From a virus, in the IMG/VR virus record IMGVR_UViG_3300008262_004183, positions 1 to 34,933 of that record: 34,933 bases of DNA, one strand, 5' to 3'. Both the position numbers and the translations under genes were made by a program. A model generated the notes under the pieces. That model was not told the origin of the DNA. It worked only from the letters and a program-made list of their open reading frames with translations, and did no database searches. Shown here in pieces: positions 10,201 to 15,949 of the stretch; positions within the stretch are counted from its first letter, which is position 1; each line of letters begins with the position of its first letter.

Positions 10201-12956
10201 TTAAATCCTTGGGGATCATTTACATCTCCAAGGATGTCTGGATCATTAATTACTGGAAATTCGCTATTTACAAAAGTTACAGCATCTGTTTGATAATCGC
10301 TTGATTCGTTTAGAATAGTATCTCTTGCTTCTTGTAATACAGTTGAGCTTGCAGTTACATCTGCACTAACAATAGCCACAGTTCGATCGTCTAAAATAAT
10401 ATTAGCTGCTGTAACTACGTTTGCGCTAATACCATATGCAACTGTTAAAGTTCCGCCGCTTTGTGGTGTTAATGTTACTTCTGTAGCGCCACCCTTAGTT
10501 GTAGTAATTGTAAATTTAGTATTGTTTACAACATTCTTAACATAATACATGAATCCTGTTACAATCCCGGCGCTTGCAGCCATAGTTCCAGTGCCTTCAA
10601 ACACTACTGGCATTCCGGTTACAAGATTTTCAGTATTAGATACTATCACTCCGGTTGATGTTACTGAAGAAGCAACTAATGTACCTGCCTCGTTATCTCC
10701 GTTGATTAATGTATCATTTCTGTACTGTTTAACACTTTGTTGATATAGTGTTGGCGGAGTAGTATTTCTAACAACATTTTCAATAATTGATTTAAGTCTT
10801 CTTACTAGATCAATTACCGGAGCTACTTCAATTCCTGAGACTGATCGATCATAAACGGTTAAGTTACCTGTAGCTGTTGCAAGAGGTAGGACTACTCCAG
10901 TAGGCGATGTAGAAATAGTAAATTTTGTATTATCAGTAATGCTGTAAACATAGTAAACAGTATTAGATACAATATTTCCAAAACTAGTTCCTCTGAAGAT
11001 GATTGGTTGGCCAACACTTAGGTTATTAGTAGATGTAATTGTTATACTATCATCAGTTGCATCTGTAGCCGTAGCTGAAATGCTGCTCTCTAACCAATAT
11101 CTATTTGCAGTTAGTAAAGTTTGCTGATTACCGCTATACATCATATCATAAGTTAAACTCCATAACAGATACTTTATATCTCTTTGATAGTTCACTCTAT
11201 TATAAGGTAAATTTGGATATTCTGAATTTAAGTATGCTACAGTTTCTGCTTGTATAAAGCTAATATTTGCTAAAATTAAATCTCTAGAACTGGCCTGGCC
11301 GTCAGTTGTACCAGGCAAGTTATTAATTACAACGTTTGGTAATTCACCAGTTAAGATTATACTAACAAGATAAGCAATATTTTCTTCTATATTAACTGAA
11401 TTTGTTTCCGCATTTGCTGCAATTAGTTCAGCTATTTCAGGAAGATCAATAATTTTCTCCCCTAAGTCAGTGATTACTTGAACCATTTGTTCTGCACTTA
11501 ATCCAGTGCCAGCAGTAGCAAAAGATAGACCTGCCTGTATAGTTTGATAGTTTGACTGGAAAACTAAATCAAAACATAAGGATTCAATAACATCTTCTAT
11601 GTAATTAGACAATCGTGTTTCGTCAAACGCATAGTTTAGTAAGGTGTCTCTTACAAATTTAATAGCATCAATAGTTTGTGTTAAACTAGCAGGCTTAATA
11701 ACTCTTAATATATCTGTAGTTGTATAAACTGTGTTGTAATTAGATCCTAAAACAAGATCGTAACCTACCGCGTCTAATATTGTATTAATATCGTTTTGAA
11801 AAGCTACCTTGTCATATCTAAAAGAGTTTACATACTTGTTATTAATATAAGCAATAGTTTCCGCTTGTATAAAAGTTCTATTTGCCTGTAACAAGTCAAA
11901 TGCATCGGTATAACCTGTATTTTCGCTGTTACCGCCAATTAATTCTGGAAGTGATGTAATTGTACTAAAAGTTTGATCCGGGCCTATTGTATAAGATAAT
12001 TTTTGTCTATATGGACCAGGTTCTTGGCTAGCTAAATTTATTAAGTTTTCAGCAGCTAAACAAGCAGCACCAAGACTCTTGTAAGCATATTGCCAGAATC
12101 TTCCTTCCTTACCAACTGGTGTTTTTTGCTGAAGATCGTCACCTGAAGTAGTAGAAACGTATAAATTAATCCCACTAGAGAAAGTTTGATTATCTACATA
12201 AAACTTTGTTGCAGCTTGTAAGTCGCCTGAGCCGCTAGGCGTTCCATATCCTTCTAACGGCGCCGGATGATCAGCAAGAATTAACTTACCAGTCATTGTA
12301 TCACCGCCGCGATAAACAATGTCTTTTCTTTGCATTGCTTCGGTACTTAGATAATTACTAGCCAAAGTACCATCATAGTCGGGATCTGATACGTTAGGTA
12401 TTAATGGTTGTGCTCTTGGTCGAATTACTCGAGATATTTGGCCATTTTCTGCAAGGGACAGATATGTTCGATCAGCATATCCTTTAGGAATAGCAAGTTG
12501 ATCTAAAGTAGTAGTAAATGCACTACCATGAACCGCATTAAATTGAGCTACAGCAGCTTCTGTAGGATCAGGTAATAAACCAATTGTTTGAGATCTAGCA
12601 TTTAGAGGAACTTTAAGTGCTGGTCGATCGTCACCAAATAATCCAGCAAGTGTCGCACTAATAGTTAATTGTTCGTCATCTGGAGTATTACCTGCTGTAC
12701 CGGTAATTGTGATACCGCTACCTGCAACTAGTGTACGAGCTGTGAGCTTATCGCCAGCAGTACTAGCCATAAGAATTTGATCAGCACCGTATGATTCGGG
12801 CGCATCGCCTAAACTAGTAAAGTTAATTTTTCCGCCAGCACCAAATACAGCATACAATTCTGTAAAATTATCATTTACTTTTCTAAATGATTCACGAATA
12901 CTATCACCAGTACCGTCGTTGCCTTGTACACCAATATCAATAATTTGCTTTGCCAT
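4167..12956 (-). CDS. Giant repetitive tail-fibre-like virion structural protein (N-terminal about 2,900 residues)
   Basis: Residues 1-40 are the structural N-terminal module (MAKQIIDIGVQGNDGTGDSI). Between about residues 355 and 1950 a roughly 30-residue helical-looking repeat recurs seven times (pattern Y-x5-RD-x3-I-D-x4-YDLV-x-GSN-x-QT). Two beta modules (S-V-G-Q-P-I-I-F-R-G-T and T-G-M-P-V-V-F-E-G-T) lie near 640-830. A pectate-lyase-like stretch (V-E-S-G-I-Y-F-E-D-F-P-I-R-V-P-P) is near 1350-1390. A Cys/His/Tyr-rich stretch (Y-Y-C-H-T-H-Y-W-A-N-N-G-G-Q) is near 2110. The last 43 residues (after S-Y-S-S-S-H-G) look nothing like the rest and come from a frame change; the true protein continues in the ORF ending at 1585. 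GGAG inside the last codons of the Fe-S carrier gene is the likely ribosome site. Long structural proteins of this style are typical of marine T4-like phages. Confidence 0.85.
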   Translation of the reverse strand: MAKQIIDIGVQGNDGTGDSIRESFRKVNDNFTELYAVFGAGGKINFTSLGDAPESYGADQILMASTAGDKLTARTLVAGSGITITGTAGNTPDDEQLTISATLAGLFGDDRPALKVPLNARSQTIGLLPDPTEAAVAQFNAVHGSAFTTTLDQLAIPKGYADRTYLSLAENGQISRVIRPRAQPLIPNVSDPDYDGTLASNYLSTEAMQRKDIVYRGGDTMTGKLILADHPAPLEGYGTPSGSGDLQAATKFYVDNQTFSSGINLYVSTTSGDDLQQKTPVGKEGRFWQYAYKSLGAACLAAENLINLASQEPGPYRQKLSYTIGPDQTFSTITSLPELIGGNSENTGYTDAFDLLQANRTFIQAETIAYINNKYVNSFRYDKVAFQNDINTILDAVGYDLVLGSNYNTVYTTTDILRVIKPASLTQTIDAIKFVRDTLLNYAFDETRLSNYIEDVIESLCFDLVFQSNYQTIQAGLSFATAGTGLSAEQMVQVITDLGEKIIDLPEIAELIAANAETNSVNIEENIAYLVSIILTGELPNVVINNLPGTTDGQASSRDLILANISFIQAETVAYLNSEYPNLPYNRVNYQRDIKYLLWSLTYDMMYSGNQQTLLTANRYWLESSISATATDATDDSITITSTNNLSVGQPIIFRGTSFGNIVSNTVYYVYSITDNTKFTISTSPTGVVLPLATATGNLTVYDRSVSGIEVAPVIDLVRRLKSIIENVVRNTTPPTLYQQSVKQYRNDTLINGDNEAGTLVASSVTSTGVIVSNTENLVTGMPVVFEGTGTMAASAGIVTGFMYYVKNVVNNTKFTITTTKGGATEVTLTPQSGGTLTVAYGISANVVTAANIILDDRTVAIVSADVTASSTVLQEARDTILNESSDYQTDAVTFVNSEFPVINDPDILGDVNDPQGFNLAGIFQSAIDLLASGLENRDPPGFTSPSFLAVGKTNARQLLLANLDFIADEAEGWLNDNRPTYEFNSSVFKQNIKDIIEATCYELSYSSLGNSVNSATVSKGVYLKQFIYNQVTLTVDQDYVDAISFAQNLAALVVENTAPSVTYSLTPQIINLALTGGSAAVTNITSTFGGIKTIASNTVSPPAIVYPVLTSYDSDLRNTRTLIITNKIDISNSTISYLDRTYVGGFNYDEAVCRRDVGLIVDGISIDIVTGGTFQAVAVGKSYFRNASAKAVAIGTQYTETVDAIEFVKILIQQVISQETATRYQTLETQYFNPGKNASLESKEDANSNMNIILDIIRYGVGAAPAAFYGTGIWNVQVSNGGTGYVDQGRPKNLDIIPAKVIVGINSQAYATIVKYIPGVTTGTDIIQVRLTKPGFFQIGEELEFGETIKDLNITIQVESGIYFEDFPIRVPPNVSIRGDEFRRTIIRPLNRISQSPWRKVFFYRDAVIDAIELNGIDKTYDYDNDYGTDSTMTISGTTGSIVITLGTGQVPQSWIGKVIMDDYIVNGPAKRGRATIDSVSGNIMNCTTIYPFNNPVYATNKTIASGGWHIYDTINFGRFYLTDPLDINSPAKNNTEIDVLLTNDANRVSNLTFQRQGGFAMVLDPEGQIKTKSPYGQVCSSFSQSNNFKRFAGGQFVDGFAGRVWGRIIDVVYDSITEVDRIIPGTGYTDGNYTDVPLIGTTATVTGVQATADITVVGGVITDVDINNGGLGYKINDGLTAAAGIIGSGNGFLCQVKTVSGNGNGITITVQGQTNSGLDVRPPQPPCAFFVQGIRYQVNDVVSFDKNTATVVLTMDVETPYNAVAQYNNDEYARDLKLVIDSITYDLVTGSNFQTVRTGYWYSIPDTTLVSELGKQLTLNGLGKAEELILENTTDTNIENELTDSLSVISTIIDQGFATAPALIYPNTVNTSVSGGKIKDYIIANKTFLQNEITAWIADNYILKNYAGYSSFKASRDFGLIIDSIIYDIVYGGNSMSYDVSLSFYSMREISETKNSQLDGYATLYSAALTRLKTVVQQVVTATTANVTKSPGNISDQVVNAALAVTVGDGEYTKTGQLIDLVQDFIADGDFDSATVRSNPTIIGLDTDKLAARTAIQTDKDSIASDVIDYINTGGNLRINIEMGGNKSMLANDFAMINDLGYAIFCTNGAVSEQVSTFTYYCHTHYWANNGGQIRSVAGSNAHGTYGLRASGYDVTEKPDSVQLAFDMVQPARVYKQGAFSSEMTPTATKQALSVYITQYSYIPYNISEIEIDHTAAGGLVTRYEVTSIEHTAVTLNGFNVLKLNLSTTGGSGTATTGLQAALIDGQVVSIRVLQNLKFINIDNVKPTRPSTALQFNDNLSDIYRILAYGLTESTGELLPDNVAILKADSSFNYYKIATDINNLDYEDPDDSTKTMGSLVGDYKIAVIPIGLQTTVDQINKGIYITSYIGRTHRVLSYTPAIIRPTGQYSSGGILPNGDGDYILSVSSVTGNVLPGMIVSGEGYISGQTVVAVTPPVSPSTIYFIEISGPADSQPAGTIQFGTARPAYLTLEPNPAVNLVGEGSAIDAISFVSKSIPEGGIKTATFDVPWTPENLPIVDSYYNIQGQGSPVTVNANGVEGSNSLTLDSLDGIDIGMTVTGINQIVTFPKTVIVEITSAVAPYTVELNNALVGDVDDEIITLTSGYNGYHRVVSRNSSTQLTVASTTGLVVGMVVTSIDANAFIPSGTVIQSVDSSNQFTISPAVWIPNGAEVSSTLAATLASIKFLQVDGANPGAGYTQPPVITIGSEVDGGADVQAVATCTIDEQTGSINGITIVYPGFGYTSVPDIKVTGGNPDAGYTPASLIAVLTQTAERKTTSSNGVTKNQITVAYDYDPGTWITGERIVVTGCSSVTGAGPYSVVLTFSAVSTAPQVGSRWTVSGNSNPLFNGLFVVTASSTTSITLSYSSSHGLKSKDTTIHYIMVYSLLSVLQVLLLMCFIKTYLGLLH
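4281..4292 (-). other. Probable single-base indel splitting the giant tail gene
   Basis: In the upstream frame the codons read AGT CAT GGA TTA AAG and lead to 43 residues of non-family sequence. One base further on (net -1) the frame gives I-K-V-E-G-H-N-N-P-L-Y-N-G-I-F, which matches the neighbouring repeat N-S-N-P-L-F-N-G-L-F in the same protein. Restoring one G (CATGGG) would join S-Y-S-S-S-H-G to I-K-V-E-G-H without loss. The span 1585-12956 is one base short of a multiple of three, which agrees. No X-XXY-YYZ slippery heptamer is visible, so programmed frameshifting is less likely than a sequencing or assembly error or a real mutation. Confidence 0.7.
7110..11890 (-). repeat. Seven diverged protein repeats within the giant tail gene
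   Basis: Seven copies share the core D-I-x3-I-D-x4-Y-D-L-V-x-G-S-N. Their approximate places are 11730-11890, 11515-11635, 11110-11280, 9920-10080, 9400-9590, 7540-7660 and 7110-7310. Example cores are NDINTILDAVGYDLVLGSNY, RDLKLVIDSITYDLVTGSNF and RDFGLIIDSIIYDIVYGGNS. Most copies are preceded by N-K/R-T-F-I-Q-x-E-x-x-A-Y-I. The copies are diverged at DNA level and are seen only in the translation. Confidence 0.7.
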
Positions 12957-12961
12957 TTATA

Positions 12962-13285
12962 TTATACTCCGAAACTTGATCCGCAGCCGCATGTTGTTGT
13001 TGCGTTAGGATTTTTAATTGTAAATTGAGAACCTTGTAGATCATCTTTATAATCTATTTCTGCACCTTGTAAGTATTGCATACTCATAGAATCTACAAGT
13101 ACTTTAAATTCGTCTAAAGGAATTTCAAAATCATCTTCGTTAATTTCTTCGTCAAACGTAAAACCGTAGCTAAAGCCACTGCACCCGCCACCCTGCACAA
13201 ATGTCCTTAATGCTAGTTTAGGATTGCCTTCTTCATAAAGTAAATCTTTGATTTTTTCTTTTGCTGATACAGAAATTGTGATCAC
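12962..13285 (-). CDS. erpA-like: A-type iron-sulfur cluster carrier (HesB/IscA/ErpA family)
   Basis: The 107-residue protein is full length for the family and keeps all three cluster-binding cysteines: Cys35 in GGGCSGFSY and Cys99 and Cys101 in the C-terminal CGCGSSF. Proteins of this family accept Fe-S clusters from a scaffold and hand them to apo-enzymes in the cytoplasm. The start is GTG at 13285 with AAGGAG six bases upstream. A late-promoter-like GATAAATAC lies 18 bases before the start, and the giant tail gene begins six bases after the stop, with its ribosome site inside this gene's last codons. It therefore appears to be expressed late and together with tail proteins. ErpA versus IscA versus SufA cannot be settled by eye, so the symbol is only indicative. 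Confidence 0.9.
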   Translation of the reverse strand: MITISVSAKEKIKDLLYEEGNPKLALRTFVQGGGCSGFSYGFTFDEEINEDDFEIPLDEFKVLVDSMSMQYLQGAEIDYKDDLQGSQFTIKNPNATTTCGCGSSFGV

Positions 13286-13302
13286 AATAACTCCTTATTA
13301 TG

Positions 13303-13311
13303 GTATTTATC
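13303..13311 (-). promoter_or_regulatory. T4-like late promoter (GATAAATAC)
   Basis: The minus strand reads GATAAATAC, seven of eight matches to the T4 late core TATAAATA. It lies 18 bases before the GTG of the Fe-S carrier gene. The identical nonamer precedes the 501-residue virion gene (17886-17894), which supports a real motif. Confidence 0.6.
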
Positions 13312-13345
13312 AGAACCATTTTATAATCTTAATGTAAATATAGTT

Positions 13346-13636
13346 ATGTATGTTGGTAGCGAATTTATAAAAACAAGCCACTATCGAACCAGTAAGACTG
13401 GTAAGGTACATGCCTATCTAAGACGAAAAACTGTTATAGTTTTTCGATGTGATTCATGCCAGGAAGTGTTTAGAAGAGAAAAGGGTAAGATTGACCCAAA
13501 AAGATTAAACAATAATTTTTACCACGTATGTTCAAATTGCGATGCTAAAAGATTTGCTCAAGAGAAGGGAGTAGAAGCACGTAGAATTTGGGATATGCCT
13601 GTTAGCAGTTTAAAAACTATAGGCAGCTACGATTAG
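13346..13636 (+). CDS. Small zinc-ribbon protein, function unknown
   Basis: This 96-residue basic protein carries two CxxC pairs, Cys35/Cys38 (C-D-S-C) and Cys62/Cys65 (C-S-N-C), spaced as in a zinc ribbon. The central part is rich in Lys and Arg (T-G-K-V-H-A-Y-L-R-R-K-T), which fits nucleic-acid binding. I know similar short proteins from marine T4-like phages but no assigned function. It is one of only two plus-strand genes and is divergent from the Fe-S carrier gene. There is no clear Shine-Dalgarno sequence. A TATAAT at 13322-13327 would place a transcript start only about ten bases before the ATG, but no good -35 is seen. Confidence 0.7.
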   Translation: MYVGSEFIKTSHYRTSKTGKVHAYLRRKTVIVFRCDSCQEVFRREKGKIDPKRLNNNFYHVCSNCDAKRFAQEKGVEARRIWDMPVSSLKTIGSYD

Positions 13637-13639
13637 TAA

Positions 13640-13647
13640 TATAAATA
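13640..13647 (+). promoter_or_regulatory. T4-type late promoter (perfect TATAAATA)
   Basis: TATAAATA matches the T4 late promoter core exactly and lies 24 bases before the ATG at 13671. It starts just after the stop of the zinc-ribbon gene. The expected start of transcription is near 13652-13655, immediately before the ribosome site. Confidence 0.75.
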
Positions 13648-13654
13648 AAAAACC

Positions 13655-13662
13655 TAAGGAGG
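13655..13662 (+). promoter_or_regulatory. Strong Shine-Dalgarno site (TAAGGAGG)
   Basis: TAAGGAGG is fully complementary to the 16S rRNA tail and ends eight bases before the ATG at 13671. It is the strongest ribosome site I noticed in the window and suggests heavy translation of the Lys/Pro-rich protein. Confidence 0.8.
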
Positions 13663-13670
13663 AACATAAT

Positions 13671-13952
13671 ATGTTCAAAGCAATTAAAGAGTTTTTTACT
13701 GGAAAATCAGTAGAAACAGCAAAGGCAGAAGCTCCGTATAAAGTTGAAGTGCCTACCCCTGCCCCCGCGCCGGAGCAAGTAGCACCACTACCTGTACCTT
13801 CCCCAGTTGCCGCTCAGGCCAGTGAAGCTGTAGTTTCTAGCATTGTTAAAGAAGAGCCAAAAAAACAGAGAAGCAAAAAACCTGCATCTCCTAAAAAACC
13901 TGGCTCAAATAAGCCTAGAAAACCAAGGGCACCAAAACAGCCCAAATCATAA
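13671..13952 (+). CDS. Pro/Ala/Lys-rich basic protein with histone-like tail
   Basis: The 93-residue protein has three parts. Residues 1-20 could form an amphipathic helix (MFKAIKEFFTGKS). Residues 25-50 are a Pro/Ala/Val linker (P-T-P-A-P-A-P-E-Q). Residues 60-93 are strongly basic with K-P and P-K-K repeats (P-K-K-Q-R-S-K-K-P, S-P-K-K-P-G, N-K-P-R-K-P-R-A-P-K). The tail resembles the C-terminal tails of H1-like and other DNA-compacting proteins, so non-specific DNA or RNA binding is likely, but no family is recognised. A perfect late promoter, an excellent ribosome site and a terminator that overlaps the stop codon make it a stand-alone, probably abundant, late product. A host-surface or lipid-binding role through the N-terminal helix is an alternative. 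Confidence 0.75.
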   Translation: MFKAIKEFFTGKSVETAKAEAPYKVEVPTPAPAPEQVAPLPVPSPVAAQASEAVVSSIVKEEPKKQRSKKPASPKKPGSNKPRKPRAPKQPKS

Positions 13953-13978
13953 TAAAAGGGCCTCCGAGCCCTTTTATT
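13951..13978. terminator. Shared hairpin terminator between convergent genes
   Basis: A perfect 11-bp stem (AATAAAAGGGC at 13951-13961 with GCCCTTTTATT at 13968-13978) has a 6-base loop and is followed by T-rich sequence on the plus side. It overlaps the stop codon of the Lys-rich gene (plus) and the stop codon of the DUF465-like gene (minus), so it can end both transcripts. It is stronger in the plus direction. Confidence 0.8.
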
Positions 13979-14165
13979 TTATATCGTTAATTTTACGATT
14001 TGTTTGCTCAATCTCATCTCGTAGTTTGAGCTTTTGTTTTTTAAGATCTTCAACTTTAAAGTCTTCAATCCGTCGCTCATACATTTCTTGTATACGACGA
14101 TCTAGATCGTCATGTTTTTCTTTTAGGTGCTCTACATGATGTATTAGTTTTTCTCTAGTAATCAT
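13974..14165 (-). CDS. Small coiled-coil protein, DUF465/YdcH-like
   Basis: I place the start at the ATG at 14165, which overlaps the uvsE stop as ATGA, giving 63 residues. A longer upstream frame would only retrace uvsE. The protein is almost wholly charged and helical (H-D-D-L-D-R-R-I-Q-E-M-Y, then V-E-D-L-K-K-Q-K-L-K-L-R-D-E-I-E-Q). The HxxLDxxI and LKKxKLxLxDEI positions match the short DUF465 (YdcH) family, whose function is not known. It is the last gene of the queD-like/uvsE operon, with its stop inside the hairpin terminator. Confidence 0.75.
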   Translation of the reverse strand: MITREKLIHHVEHLKEKHDDLDRRIQEMYERRIEDFKVEDLKKQKLKLRDEIEQTNRKINDIK

Positions 14166-15181
14166 ACGATTCCCTTCCACTGTTTGTATAGTTCCATACT
14201 GGCGAGGTTCTTGCCCTTGCTTTCGCACATTATGTCGAACTGGTCTAGAAAACTTGTTGCCCAATTATTAACTTCCTTGTTCCAATAAAAATCAGAGTGT
14301 GCTCTGAGCTTTGCTTTTTTATATCCAGATTCTAACAGAGCTTTGTAATCTGGCAAAGTGTTTGTACTGTGTCCGGTGAGTATATCTTCGCGAGATATGC
14401 TGTAATGCATAGCAGGGCGAACACCACGCCAACTCGCTTGAACCTGTTTAACTCTTGAGTCTTGACTATCGATATACTCTCCTTCTCGGACCCAATGATG
14501 ATGTATATCAAGAACAATAGGGACAATATCAGAAAGAGTAAGGCAATCATCTAAACCCCAGGCGTTTTCTTCGTTTTCAATAGTAATACAGTTGCGGGCT
14601 TCGGGGGTAAGCTGTTTGTAGGCAGATCGAATGCCTTCTGGACCGGCTCTACCCGAGATATGGACGTTGATTTTAAAGTCCTGAAACGATTTACCATATC
14701 CCATCCAACGGGCCATATCTGCATGATATTCAAACTCCTCTATTGATCTTTTGACAATTTCAGGGTTAGCAGAAGCAAGCACAGTAAACTGGCCAGGATG
14801 AAAACTAAGACGTGTACCGCTTCTACGAGCACTATCGCCAACAAGTTTAAAATTCCTAGCACAGTAATCCATAACGTCGAGTCGACGCCAAAAATAACAC
14901 CAGCTGGATTCAGTATATACAGGAAGGATATCACTGCTAATACGAACCATCCTAAGGGATTCATCTAGTTCTCCTACTCGCTCTACAAGTTTGCGAGTTG
15001 CTTCAATATTTTGGACCATAAGGTCCCAGAGCTTTTGTTCTGCAACATCTTTGCTCTGTCTATTTAACCATGCTACGGTTGTAGCACCAGTATTATATTG
15101 TTTACAGTCGTCTTTGGGTTTAATACCATTAACTTGATGTGGGTGATCGATCCATTTACATGCAAAACCAATTTTAGCCAT
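14162..15181 (-). CDS. uvsE: UV-damage endonuclease (UvsE/UVDE family)
   Basis: This 339-residue TIM-barrel nuclease nicks DNA on the 5' side of pyrimidine dimers and related lesions, starting excision repair without photolyase. The expected metal-site residues are visible in order: His128 (S-F-H-P-G-Q-F), His174 (N-V-H-I-S-G), Glu202 (I-T-I-E-N-E), Asp225 and His228 (L-D-I-H-H-H-W), His259 (M-H-Y-S), His295 (R-A-H-S-D-F) and Glu320 (D-I-M-C-E-S-K-G-K). The length is normal and nothing is missing. Such a gene suits a phage of sunlit water. Its ATG overlaps the stop of the 54-residue gene by eight bases, and it shares the consensus promoter at 15950-15977. Confidence 0.93.
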   Translation of the reverse strand: MAKIGFACKWIDHPHQVNGIKPKDDCKQYNTGATTVAWLNRQSKDVAEQKLWDLMVQNIEATRKLVERVGELDESLRMVRISSDILPVYTESSWCYFWRRLDVMDYCARNFKLVGDSARRSGTRLSFHPGQFTVLASANPEIVKRSIEEFEYHADMARWMGYGKSFQDFKINVHISGRAGPEGIRSAYKQLTPEARNCITIENEENAWGLDDCLTLSDIVPIVLDIHHHWVREGEYIDSQDSRVKQVQASWRGVRPAMHYSISREDILTGHSTNTLPDYKALLESGYKKAKLRAHSDFYWNKEVNNWATSFLDQFDIMCESKGKNLASMELYKQWKGIV

Positions 15182-15338
15182 TCCAATGCCTTATAACGCC
15201 TGCGACGATAAAAATGTTAGTGATAATGTATGTTAACACAATTATTGTTCTAATGCAAGCGATTCGGTCCGCTTCGTTGTCAGAAGCACCGGATTTTTCA
15301 CCTAGTGCTTTTGCCCAAAGTCTCCAAAGTCTACGCAT
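15174..15338 (-). CDS. Small membrane protein, 54 residues
   Basis: The ATG at 15338..15336 overlaps the stop of the queD-like gene (TAATG), and the TAA at 15176..15174 overlaps the start of uvsE. The protein has a basic, Trp-containing N-terminus (MRRLWRLWAKALGEKSG), a short acidic link (D-N-E-A-D-R) and one hydrophobic segment at about residues 29-50 (T-I-I-V-L-T-Y-I-I-T-N-I-F-I-V-A-G-V-I), ending H-W-N-G. The perfect fit between two overlapping genes supports it as real. Short proteins of this shape are familiar in marine T4-like phages, but the function is unknown; inner-membrane location is inferred. Confidence 0.8.
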   Translation of the reverse strand: MRRLWRLWAKALGEKSGASDNEADRIACIRTIIVLTYIITNIFIVAGVIRHWNG

Positions 15339-15865
15339 TAACCTTCGTATGTTGCCGAATTGCCTGCGTGTTCAAACACTTCTGCAGATTTTAGCTTAAC
15401 GCCTTGACCCACAGGATATCGTGCTTCAAAAACACGACCATCAGGATGGGTCCAACCACGACCTTCTTTGTATGCTTCTAAAATTTCATTCATTGTGTCG
15501 TAGACTAACTTAGCAAACAGTTCACAGCCAACACCGTCTACAATACGTAGATCAATAATGCCCATGTTTTTAAATCCGCCTTGAATTTTGTTTAGTTCTA
15601 CAAATGTTCCACGTTCTGGATCATCTTTGGCAATGACCATAGTATGATCAAATTGCCACTCACTCCATTCTTTGAACGCTTTGAGGCCGCCAAAGTCCAT
15701 AACCCAATTACGATCGTCTAGTGTTTCGGATTCAAAGATTAATTTAATGCCGATTGAATAACCGTGTAATAGTGAACAATGGCTGTGGGTTGAACGCCAT
15801 TGTCTAAAGCAGCATGACAGACCTCTGTCGTTGCCGTAAGTTTTTGTTGAAAGATATTTTGCCAT
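15338..15865 (-). CDS. QueD/6-pyruvoyl-tetrahydropterin synthase-like protein
   Basis: I use the ATG at 15865 (175 residues), which has GGAGAG just upstream, rather than an ATG 39 bases earlier without a site. Family features are C-x3-H-G (Cys30, His34 in H-S-H-C-S-L-L-H-G-Y), D-F-G-G-L-K at 57-62 and the Asp73-His74 pair (F-D-H-T-M-V-I). These enzymes act on dihydroneopterin triphosphate; QueD makes 6-carboxy-tetrahydropterin for 7-deazaguanine synthesis. The canonical H-G-H-N-Y zinc motif is H-G-Y-S here, with extra histidines at 27 and 29. No other queuosine gene lies in the window, so the exact reaction is open. First gene of the operon with uvsE. Confidence 0.85.
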   Translation of the reverse strand: MAKYLSTKTYGNDRGLSCCFRQWRSTHSHCSLLHGYSIGIKLIFESETLDDRNWVMDFGGLKAFKEWSEWQFDHTMVIAKDDPERGTFVELNKIQGGFKNMGIIDLRIVDGVGCELFAKLVYDTMNEILEAYKEGRGWTHPDGRVFEARYPVGQGVKLKSAEVFEHAGNSATYEG

Positions 15866-15908
15866 CTCTTCTCTCCTTTTTAAAAGTAGCAAGTTTGATG
15901 GCATGCAG

Positions 15909-15916
15909 AATTTATA
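15909..15916 (-). promoter_or_regulatory. Possible late promoter (TATAAATT)
   Basis: The minus strand has seven of eight matches to the late core, 44 bases before the queD-like ATG. It is weaker and further away than the other late motifs. With the sigma70 promoter just upstream it could give the operon both early and late expression. Confidence 0.3.
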
Positions 15917-15949
15917 TTGCGGGGTGAATGCCTAAGACCGCATAATATA

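Noticed and set aside
13322-13327. TATAAT as a sigma70 promoter for the zinc-ribbon gene
   Set aside because: No -35 box at usable spacing was seen, so I do not list it as a feature.
13974-14264. Longer (96-residue) start for the DUF465-like protein
   Set aside because: The extra residues lie within uvsE in another frame, and the ATG at 14165 overlaps the uvsE stop in the usual coupled way.
15214-15399. Plus-strand open frame across the 54-residue gene
   Set aside because: The minus strand there contains two well-fitted overlapping genes; the plus frame has no ribosome site or recognisable sequence.
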